Source of the DNA: JBGPLH01 sp041486365 [NCBI: Thermodesulfobacteriota bacterium]
GTDB taxonomy: Bacteria; JAUYMQ01
NCBI GenBank assembly: GCA_041486365.1
Contig: JBGPLH010000213.1
Coordinates: 1-5,944 of the forward strand
Length of the DNA stretch: 5,944 nt
Direction: 5' to 3'
Positions 1 through 5,146 of the stretch are shown here, one piece after another (position 1 is the stretch's first letter; each line of letters opens with the position of its first letter). The notes below the pieces were generated by a model. That model did not search any database. It saw nothing but the letters and a program-made list of their open reading frames with translations, and had not been told where the DNA came from. The translations under genes were made by a program, and so were the position numbers.

Positions 1-962
1 ACGAAGACGACGGGCCTGCCGCCGCGATCGAGGACGGCGTCCTTCGGGACGGCGATCACCCCCTCCTGCCGGTCCAGCACGAGATCGGCCGTGGCGAACA
101 TTCCGGGCTTGAGGAGCGACTCGGGGTTGTCGATCTCGATCTCCGCCTGGGCCCGGCGGGTCCCCTGCGAGAGGCTCGGGGAGATGCGCATGAGGGTCCC
201 TTCGAAGGTCCTGTCCGGGAGCGCTCCGACGCGCACCCGCGCGCGCTGCCCCACCTGTGACCGGGGCAGGTCCTTCTCGGAGATCCCCACCGAGAGCTTC
301 ACGCGCCGGAGGTTCTTCACGTCGTAGACGGCCACCGCGGCGCGGTCCCCCATCATCTGGTTGTCCACCATCGTCCCCACGTCCACGAAGCGCCCGGTGA
401 CGACCCCGTCGATCGGTGACGTGATGTTCGTGTCCGAGAGCCGCTGCCGCGCGAGATCGAGTGCCGCCTCCGCCTCCTTCTCGCGGCCGCCCGCCACCCG
501 CGATCGCGACTCGGCTGCCTGGAGCGCCTGCGTGGAGATCACGTGGACCTTCGCGAGCTCCTGCGCGCGGACGAGATCGCGGTCGGCCTGCTGGTGGTCC
601 GCGCGCGCCTGCTCGAGCACGCCCTCCAGGCGCTTCGCCTCGAGCCCGTAGTCGATGGGATCGATCACGACGAGCGTGTCCCCCACCTTCACGGGATCGC
701 CGATCTCCTTCACCACCCGCGCGACCCGCCCGCGTATCTTGGAGATCACCTGGACCGACTGGATGGGCTCCACGTTGCCCGTGAGGTGCGCGGTGACCTC
801 GAAGAGGCCCGACCGGACCGGCTGGATGGACACGGGGATGGCGTCATGGCGGGAGGCGGCGGCGCGGTTGCGCTCCGTCTCCTCGCGATGGGACCTCACC
901 CGGTAGGCGATGAGGAGGACGAGGAACAGCGCGAGGGCCACGACCCAGTTGCGTCTCTTCAT
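1..962 (-). CDS. Efflux pump periplasmic adaptor subunit (HlyD/AcrA/MacA-type membrane fusion protein), 3' end cut off by the window
   Basis: This protein would link an inner-membrane pump (RND or MacB-type ABC) to an outer-membrane channel. The frame is open from ATG 962-960 to the window edge, giving 320 whole codons. Residues 1-5 are basic (MKRRN) and 6-20 form one hydrophobic helix without a lipobox cysteine, so it is anchored by a membrane segment and not by lipid. Residues 45-103 are the first half of a lipoyl/barrel-sandwich domain (VISKIRGRVARV, then GDPVKVGDTLVVIDP). Residues 104-175 are an alpha-helical hairpin rich in A, E, Q and R. The second lipoyl half follows (ITSPIDGVVTGRFVDVGTMV, 180-199), and then beta-barrel strands with LLKPGMFATADL near 283-294. 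The membrane-proximal domain is only begun. GGTGAG lies 9 nt before the ATG. The family is secure; the pump type and substrate are not, because the partner gene lies outside the window. Confidence 0.92.
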   Translation of the reverse strand, partial: MKRRNWVVALALFLVLLIAYRVRSHREETERNRAAASRHDAIPVSIQPVRSGLFEVTAHLTGNVEPIQSVQVISKIRGRVARVVKEIGDPVKVGDTLVVIDPIDYGLEAKRLEGVLEQARADHQQADRDLVRAQELAKVHVISTQALQAAESRSRVAGGREKEAEAALDLARQRLSDTNITSPIDGVVTGRFVDVGTMVDNQMMGDRAAVAVYDVKNLRRVKLSVGISEKDLPRSQVGQRARVRVGALPDRTFEGTLMRISPSLSQGTRRAQAEIEIDNPESLLKPGMFATADLVLDRQEGVIAVPKDAVLDRGGRPVVF

Positions 963-1008
963 GAAGAATGACTCACCGGAAGATGAGGGAGGGCGCGCGC
1001 ATGCCTGA

Positions 1009-1020
1009 ACGGCGCGCCGT
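1009..1020. promoter_or_regulatory. Perfect 12-bp palindrome in the adaptor leader, possible operator
   Basis: ACGGCGCGCCGT reads identically on both strands. It lies between the candidate adaptor promoter (1048-1076) and the adaptor ATG (962), where a repressor site could act. In such GC-rich DNA a CG-only core palindrome can arise by chance, and no regulator gene is nearby in the window, so the operator role is inferred only from position. Confidence 0.2.
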
Positions 1021-1047
1021 GGGGCGGTACGGGCAGGGGGTGGCCAG

Positions 1048-1076
1048 AGTATATCCCGTCGCCCGGGGACCGGAAA
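1048..1076 (-). promoter_or_regulatory. Candidate sigma-70-type promoter for the efflux adaptor
   Basis: Read on the minus strand, TATACT (1053-1048, five of six matches to the -10 consensus) is preceded after 17 nt by TTTCCG (1076-1071, three of six matches to the -35). It stands out as one of the few AT-rich spots in a GC-rich gap. It would give a leader of about 80 nt before the adaptor ATG. The -35 is weak, so this is a candidate only. Confidence 0.4.
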
Positions 1077-1115
1077 CCCCGATCCCGCCCTCGCCCGCCG
1101 CCCCCGGCCGTCGCG

Positions 1116-1132
1116 CCGGAGACCGCTTCCGG
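1116..1132 (+). promoter_or_regulatory. Small hairpin over the likely ribosome binding site of the dehydrogenase
   Basis: CCGGA (1116-1120) and TCCGG (1128-1132) can pair around a 7-nt loop, two bases before ATG 1135. The left arm includes part of the only plausible Shine-Dalgarno sequence, GGAGA (1118-1122). Pairing would partly hide it. The stem has only five pairs, so this is a weak call. Confidence 0.2.
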
Positions 1133-1134
1133 AT

Positions 1135-2205
1135 ATGCTGCGGGGCATGCCGCGCCGCATCGCTCCCTCGCCACGCATCCTGGTGACCATCCCGCTCTCC
1201 GCCCCGTCCCTTCGGAGGCTTGCCGCAGCGGGCCCTGTGCGCGATCTGTCCCCCCGCGGAGGCCGTCCTCCCCTCGCCCGCCTGCCCGAAGGCGCCCGCG
1301 CGAGCGTCGAGGCGATCCTCTGTACCATTACCGATCGGATCGACGGCGCCCTGCTCGATTCCTTCCCCGCACTGCGTGTCGTCTCGAGCTTCGGCGTGGG
1401 GCTCGACCACGTCGATCTCCCCGCCGCGACGGCGCGCCGGATCCTCGTCTGTCACACGCCGGGTGTGCTCACGGAGGCCACGGCCGACCTCGCGTTTGGG
1501 CTCTGCCTTGACGCCGCCCGGCGAATCACCGAGGGAGATCGCCTCGTCCGCGCGGGGCGCTTCCACGGATGGCGCCCCGATTTCATGCTCGGCGCGGAGG
1601 TCTCGGGCGCCTGCCTGGGGATCGTAGGATTCGGCCGGATCGGGCGCGCCCTGGCGCGCCGCGCGCGGGGCTTCGGGATGAAGGTGATCTACGCGTCCAG
1701 GTCCCCCGCGCCCCGGGAGGTCGAGCGGGCCCTCGGAGCGCGGCGGCTCGGCCTGGGCGCGCTGCTGCGCCGCGCGGACATCGTGAGCCTGCACGTGCCG
1801 CTCCGACCCGACACCCACCACCTGATCGACGCCCGCGCGCTTGCCCGGATGAAGCCCACGGCGATCCTGGTGAACACCTCTCGCGGCCCGGTGGTGGACG
1901 AGCCCGCGCTCGTGCGCGCCCTGCGCGCCGGGCGCATCGCCGGCGCGGGACTCGACGTCTACGAGCGCGAGCCGCGCCTCGCGCGGGGTCTCGCCCGGCT
2001 CGACAACGTCGTCCTCGCGCCCCATCTCGGGAGCGCGACCGTCTCCACCCGCGCCGCGATGGGCCGCCTGGCGGTGAAGAACCTCCTGTGCGTGCTGGCC
2101 GGACGCCGTCCGCCGAACCCGGCCAATCCCGAGCCGATCGGCTCGCCGCCAAAAAAGAATCGCGCCCCGGGAGGGGCGCGGCGATCCGGCCTGCGGCGCG
2201 GCTAG
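1135..2205 (+). CDS. D-isomer-specific 2-hydroxyacid dehydrogenase (glyoxylate/hydroxypyruvate reductase or phosphoglycerate dehydrogenase-like)
   Basis: This is a cytoplasmic NAD(P)-dependent oxidoreductase that would interconvert a 2-keto acid and a D-2-hydroxy acid; 356 aa. The N-terminal substrate-domain motif is SSFGVGLDHVDL (84-95). A Rossmann fold carries LGIVGFGRIG (161-170). The predicted catalytic triad is complete: R250 in NTSRGPVVDE, E279 in DVYEREP and H297 in APHLGS. The second Rossmann strand ends VIYASRS (184-190), with no acidic residue where NAD-specific members carry one, so NADP(H) preference is inferred. Family members usually end soon after a NPANPE-like motif (328-333 here); this one runs about 23 residues further in a basic, Pro/Gly/Arg-rich tail encoded partly by the opposing gene's terminator. 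GGAGA lies 12 nt before ATG 1135. ATG 1147 is an alternative start giving MPRRIAPSPR. The exact substrate cannot be told from the sequence. Confidence 0.9.
   Translation: MLRGMPRRIAPSPRILVTIPLSAPSLRRLAAAGPVRDLSPRGGRPPLARLPEGARASVEAILCTITDRIDGALLDSFPALRVVSSFGVGLDHVDLPAATARRILVCHTPGVLTEATADLAFGLCLDAARRITEGDRLVRAGRFHGWRPDFMLGAEVSGACLGIVGFGRIGRALARRARGFGMKVIYASRSPAPREVERALGARRLGLGALLRRADIVSLHVPLRPDTHHLIDARALARMKPTAILVNTSRGPVVDEPALVRALRAGRIAGAGLDVYEREPRLARGLARLDNVVLAPHLGSATVSTRAAMGRLAVKNLLCVLAGRRPPNPANPEPIGSPPKKNRAPGGARRSGLRRG
2151..2180 (-). terminator. Rho-independent terminator of the small minus-strand gene
   Basis: Read on the minus strand, an uninterrupted 8-bp GC stem (CGCGCCCC / GGGGCGCG, 2180-2161) with a 4-nt loop is followed by ATTC and then six T (2156-2151). 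It begins 21 nt beyond the small gene's stop codon. On the plus strand no T-run follows the hairpin, so it should act only on leftward transcripts. The 4-nt gap between stem and T-run makes it slightly imperfect. It lies wholly inside the 3' coding end of the dehydrogenase. Confidence 0.75.
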
Positions 2206-2525
2206 TGGAGCGGCGGCCTGCGTTTCTTGAGCACGCCGTCGACGAGCTGGAAGTACAGCAGGATCAGGATGTGCTGGATGTCGCGGGACAAGCCCGACAC
2301 GAAGTCGCGTCCCTCGTCCAGCGTCTCGAAGGAGAGCAGCGCGCTCACGGTCTGCCCGATCTCCTCCCGGCGATGCTCGAGGGCTGCCTGCAGCGACGTC
2401 GCGTTGCGGGAGAAGGCCTCCGCGATGAGTTCATTCGGGAACAGGAGATGGTTCCCCTTGAGCGCCTGGGTGATCAGGAACTCGGTGTTCATTCGCTGAG
2501 TGCCGCGCGCCTTGTGCTCGCTCAA
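2202..2525 (-). CDS. Small helical protein of unknown function, TTG start proposed
   Basis: I do not recognise this family. From TTG 2525-2523 it is 107 aa; from the first ATG (2492-2490) it is 96 aa, beginning MNTEFLITQALKGNHLLFPN. The TTG is preferred because GGAGGGG (2535-2529) lies just before it, whereas the ATG has no Shine-Dalgarno sequence. The protein has no signal peptide and no long membrane segment. Its composition looks helical: an A/E/Q/R-rich middle (about 41-65 from the TTG) is followed by HILILLYFQLVDGVL, which is amphipathic, and a basic KKRRPP end. This suggests a small soluble, possibly oligomeric protein. It has its own promoter candidate (2563-2590) and terminator (2151-2180), so it appears to be a single-gene transcript. 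Its TAG overlaps the dehydrogenase TAG within one CTAG. That it is a real gene is supported by these signals and by protein-like composition, unlike the Arg/Pro-rich frames around it. Confidence 0.75.
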   Translation of the reverse strand: MSEHKARGTQRMNTEFLITQALKGNHLLFPNELIAEAFSRNATSLQAALEHRREEIGQTVSALLSFETLDEGRDFVSGLSRDIQHILILLYFQLVDGVLKKRRPPLH

Positions 2526-2528
2526 GGT

Positions 2529-2535
2529 CCCCTCC
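2529..2535 (-). promoter_or_regulatory. Shine-Dalgarno sequence that favours the TTG start of the small gene
   Basis: On the minus strand GGAGGGG is followed by ACC and then TTG; the GGAGG core is 5 nt from the start codon. The ATG 33 nt further downstream has no comparable site. This decides in favour of the longer product. Confidence 0.6.
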
Positions 2536-2562
2536 GGGTGAAGGATCGGCGGGTCACGGGTG

Positions 2563-2590
2563 ATTATAGCGCCGCGCGTTCCATCGTCCA
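2563..2590 (-). promoter_or_regulatory. Promoter of the small minus-strand gene
   Basis: The minus strand carries an exact TATAAT (2568-2563). TGGACG (2590-2585, four of six matches to TTGACA) lies 16 nt upstream. Initiation near 2556 would give a leader of about 30 nt with the strong Shine-Dalgarno sequence just before TTG 2525. An exact -10 in DNA this GC-rich is unlikely to be incidental. Confidence 0.6.
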
Positions 2591-2615
2591 CGCGGGACCG
2601 CGGGCGCCGACGCGG

Positions 2616-2644
2616 TTGCTCGCCCGGGGGGCTTGGCCTAACAT
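2616..2644 (+). promoter_or_regulatory. Candidate promoter of the aminotransferase-sigma-PAP2 cluster
   Basis: TTGCTC (2616-2621) and TAACAT (2639-2644, four of six matches to the -10) are spaced 17 nt apart on the plus strand. Initiation near 2651 would leave about 70 nt before ATG 2720. It is back to back with the small gene's promoter, 25 bp away. Box matches are modest. Confidence 0.4.
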
Positions 2645-2719
2645 ACCCGCCACGGGTCTGCCGGCGATCACCCGCCCGGCGAAATCCGCCACCATCCACG
2701 ACCACCCGTCCGAGGCCCG

Positions 2720-3889
2720 ATGAGCCAGTCCGGCCCTGTGCCGAATGCCGATCCCGCGCCGCTGGACGCCTCTCGCTGGCGCCACCTCTTTCCGATCACG
2801 CGCGAGCTGGTCCATTTCAACCATGCCGGCGTCTCGCCGATCTCCACGCGCGTCGTCGAGGCGATGACCGACTTCCTCGAGCTCTCCGCGCGAACCGGAA
2901 TCCTCCACTACGGGGAGATGGAGGCGCGCGCCGAGCGGGCGCGGGAGAAGTTCGCGCGGTTGATCCACGCGTCCACCGAGGAGATCGCCTTCATCAAGAA
3001 TACCTCCGAAGGGCTCGCCCGCGTGGCGAACGGGATCGCCTGGCGCGGGGGGGACCAGATCGTCACCACGAGTCTCGAGTACCCTTCGAACGTGTACCCC
3101 TGGTGGCACCTCGCCTCCCGCGGCGTGAAGACGCTCATGGTGCCCCATCGGGAGGGCCGGCTTCGCATCGAGGACCTCGAGGCCGCGCTCGCTCCGCCGA
3201 CGCGGCTGCTCGCGATCTCCAGTGTCGAATTCGGCAACGGCTTCCGGAACGACCTCGAGACGCTCGGGCGGATGTGCCGCGCGCGGGGCGTGTGGTTCTG
3301 CGTGGACGGGATCCAGTCGCTCGGAGTCCAGCCTCTGGACGTCGCGCGCTGCCAGATCGATTTTCTCGCCGCCGACGCCCACAAGTGGCTCCTGTGCGTG
3401 GAGGGGATCGGCGGCTTCTACGTCTCCCGGCGCCTGATCGGCGAGATCGATCCGGTGAACGTGGGATGGAAGTCCGTCGTGAACCGGAGCGACTACTTCA
3501 CCTACGATCTCCGGTTCCCGGACTCGGCGCTCAAGTTCGAGGAGGGGAGTCTGAACCTCTGCTCCCTCTGGGGGCTCGACGCGGCGCTGGAGCTCGTCCT
3601 GGAGGCCGGTGTGCCCGCCATCGAGCGACGCGTGATGCATCTTCTCGACCGGCTGATCGAGGGCCTCGGCGCCCGCGGATACCCGCTGTCCAGCTCCCTG
3701 GAGCCTCGGGAACGCTCCGGGATCGTCACCTTCCGGCCGCGGCCGGGCGGCGAGGACGCGCACGCGCTGGTCCGGAGGCTCCGGCGGGAGGGCTTCATCA
3801 CCGTCGAGCGTGCCGGGTCGATCCGCCTGTCGCCCCACTTCTACAACAACGAGGAAGAGATAGACCGCTTCCTGAAGACCCTGCCTTAG
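2720..3889 (+). CDS. Class V-fold PLP-dependent aminotransferase / cysteine desulfurase-like enzyme
   Basis: This is a cytoplasmic fold-type I PLP enzyme of 389 aa, the usual size for the family. The start of the fold is FNHAGVSPISTRV (33-45). The phosphate-binding region is near KNTSEG (93-98). D196 and Q199 in VDGIQS would hold the pyridine ring. K222 in AADAHKWLL is the Schiff-base lysine. FEEGSLN (273-279) matches the conserved E-G-S/T-x-N loop. The C-terminal small domain ends RLSPHFYNNEEEIDRFL. I do not see the mobile catalytic-cysteine loop of IscS/NifS, so it resembles the broad isopenicillin N epimerase-like or selenocysteine-lyase-like group, whose substrates vary; substrate and product are unknown. 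C226, four residues after the lysine, sits where relatives commonly have Gly. GAGG precedes ATG 2720 by 4 nt. It is the first gene of the rightward cluster. Confidence 0.9.
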   Translation: MSQSGPVPNADPAPLDASRWRHLFPITRELVHFNHAGVSPISTRVVEAMTDFLELSARTGILHYGEMEARAERAREKFARLIHASTEEIAFIKNTSEGLARVANGIAWRGGDQIVTTSLEYPSNVYPWWHLASRGVKTLMVPHREGRLRIEDLEAALAPPTRLLAISSVEFGNGFRNDLETLGRMCRARGVWFCVDGIQSLGVQPLDVARCQIDFLAADAHKWLLCVEGIGGFYVSRRLIGEIDPVNVGWKSVVNRSDYFTYDLRFPDSALKFEEGSLNLCSLWGLDAALELVLEAGVPAIERRVMHLLDRLIEGLGARGYPLSSSLEPRERSGIVTFRPRPGGEDAHALVRRLRREGFITVERAGSIRLSPHFYNNEEEIDRFLKTLP

Positions 3890-3939
3890 CCGGCCCGCCG
3901 CCTGGACCGGGAGAGAGCCGGGAGGAGTCCCACCGTCTC

Positions 3940-5079
3940 ATGACCGTCCCGAAGGGAACCCGGGGGAAACCCGGGGCGAAGGAGACGCCGAGGCCCCCGC
4001 GCCGGGCGGCGAAAGCCGCCCCGCCCGGTGAGCGTCCCGCCCCCGTTCGCGCGGTCCAGCCCGAGGTCCTTGCGCCGGAGCAGCTCGGCGAGCCCGGCGA
4101 AGATGAGCTCCCCGAGCAGGAAGAGGCGCAGGAGATCACGGGAAAGTTAGCGGGGCCGGAAAGCCCGGCGCTCACCCCGCAAGAAGATCGAAAGCGACCG
4201 CGAGCTGCCACGAGCACGGCGGTCGGCTTCACCGACGCGCTGCAGCTCTACCTCTCCGAGATCCGCAAGACCCCCCTGCTCTCCCGCGAGGAGGAGCACG
4301 CCGTCGCCGTCCGATACCGGGAGCAGGGCGATCTCGACGCGGCTTTCCGCCTCGTCACCGCCAACCTTCGCCTCGTCGTCAAGATCGCCATGGACTACCA
4401 GTCCGTCTACACGAACCTCCTGGACCTGATCCAGGAGGGGAACATCGGGCTGATGCAGGCGGTGAAGCAGTACAATCCCTACCGCGACGTGAAGCTCTCG
4501 TCCTACGCCGCCTGGTGGATCCGCGCGTTCATCCTGCGCTACATCATCAACAACTGGCGGCTCGTGAAGATCGGTACCACGCGCGCCCAGCGCAAGCTCT
4601 TCTTCAACCTGAAGAAGGAGCGCGAGCGGCTGGAGGCGATGGGCTACGACGCGAGCCCCCGGCTGCTGGCCGAGCGCCTGGACGTTTCCGTGAAGGACGT
4701 GGAGGAGATGTCCGCGAGGATGGCCTCGCCCGATCTGGCGCTGGATGAACCGCTGGGGGCGGAGGGCCAGACGACCTTCCTCGACGCCCTCGCCGACACG
4801 CGCGAGGGCCCCGAGGGGATCGTCGGGCGGGAGGAATCGCGCACGCGCACCATGGAGGTGATCCGCGAGCTGGCCGAGACGCTTCCGGAGAAGGAGCGGG
4901 CGATTCTCGATCGGCGGCTTCTTGCGGAAGAGCCCGAGACGCTCCAGGCGATCGGCGATAGCTTCGGCATCACGAAGGAGCGCACGCGCCAGCTCGAGGC
5001 GCGCCTCATCCGGCGCCTGCGGGAGGCGCTCGTCGCGCGCATGGGGGATATCCTCCCGGCGGGAGGACAGGACCAATAG
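3940..5079 (+). CDS. rpoH: RNA polymerase sigma factor, sigma-32 (RpoH) type, with long N-terminal extension
   Basis: It directs core RNA polymerase to a promoter set, classically heat-shock genes; 379 aa. Region 1.2 starts near 96 (ALQLYLSEIRKTPLLSREEE). Region 2 contains NLRLVVKIAMDYQ (142-154) and DLIQEGNIGLMQAV (162-175). The -10 recognition part is KLSSYAAWWIRAFILRYI (185-202). The RpoH box QRKLFFNLKK (217-226) is close to E. coli QRKLFFNLRK and marks the sigma-32 branch. Region 4 has the helix-turn-helix TLQAIGDSFGITKERTRQLE (334-353). Residues 1-95 have no sigma domain: about 1-40 are basic, about 41-80 strongly acidic. No other start codon lies just upstream; GGAGGAG (3921-3927) is a rather long 12 nt from ATG 3940. 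The gene follows the aminotransferase by 50 nt and probably shares its transcript. Whether this is the heat-shock sigma itself or a paralogue with another regulon cannot be told here. Confidence 0.93.
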   Translation: MTVPKGTRGKPGAKETPRPPRRAAKAAPPGERPAPVRAVQPEVLAPEQLGEPGEDELPEQEEAQEITGKLAGPESPALTPQEDRKRPRAATSTAVGFTDALQLYLSEIRKTPLLSREEEHAVAVRYREQGDLDAAFRLVTANLRLVVKIAMDYQSVYTNLLDLIQEGNIGLMQAVKQYNPYRDVKLSSYAAWWIRAFILRYIINNWRLVKIGTTRAQRKLFFNLKKERERLEAMGYDASPRLLAERLDVSVKDVEEMSARMASPDLALDEPLGAEGQTTFLDALADTREGPEGIVGREESRTRTMEVIRELAETLPEKERAILDRRLLAEEPETLQAIGDSFGITKERTRQLEARLIRRLREALVARMGDILPAGGQDQ

Positions 5080-5112
5080 CCCGGACGGACCGCCCGGGCG
5101 AAACACTCCGCT

Positions 5113-5128
5113 CCGGCCCCGAGGCCGG
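5113..5128 (+). other. GC hairpin between the sigma factor and PAP2 genes, not a terminator
   Basis: CCGGCC (5113-5118) and GGCCGG (5123-5128) pair around the 4-nt loop CCGA. No T-run follows, so it should not end transcription by itself. A second possible stem, GCCCGG (5079-5084) with CCGGGC (5094-5099), lies just upstream. Together they could shape the RNA before the PAP2 start, or stabilise the sigma message end. Function is not shown. Confidence 0.3.
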
Positions 5129-5146
5129 GCGGGGTCCGGAACGCCG

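Noticed and set aside
543-971. 142-residue plus-strand frame in the adaptor region
   Set aside because: It is antisense to the adaptor, whose minus-strand frame is open across the whole stretch with clear lipoyl and barrel motifs.
1065-1082. CGGGG/CCCCG inverted repeat in the first divergent gap
   Set aside because: The arms have only five bases in very GC-rich DNA, with no positional logic beyond overlapping the weak -35 region.
973-2025. 350-residue open frame on the minus strand opposite the dehydrogenase
   Set aside because: It is low-complexity Arg/Gly/Ala/Pro-rich antisense reading typical of high-GC genes, while the plus strand encodes a dehydrogenase with intact catalytic residues.
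2564-3838. 424-residue minus-strand frame opposite the aminotransferase
   Set aside because: It is an antisense shadow with no recognisable motif. The plus-strand frame has all PLP enzyme motifs.
2560-3939. Long open frame fused in frame to the sigma factor, giving an 839-residue reading from GTG 2560
   Set aside because: The upstream 460 codons are an Arg/Pro-rich shadow of the aminotransferase gene in another frame. The sigma factor has its own ATG at 3940 with a GGAGGAG upstream.
4147-5106. 319-residue minus-strand frame opposite the sigma factor
   Set aside because: It mirrors the codon structure of the sigma gene, is rich in Leu/Arg/Glu/Gly, and has no domain or ribosome binding signal of its own.
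5079-5128. Hairpins after the sigma stop as a transcription terminator
   Set aside because: No T-run follows either stem, and the downstream genes are close on the same strand, so read-through is more likely.
4922-5146. TTG 4922 as the start of the PAP2 gene
   Set aside because: It would overlap the sigma factor by 158 nt and add about 75 Ser/Arg-rich residues that look like an out-of-frame reading of sigma region 4.
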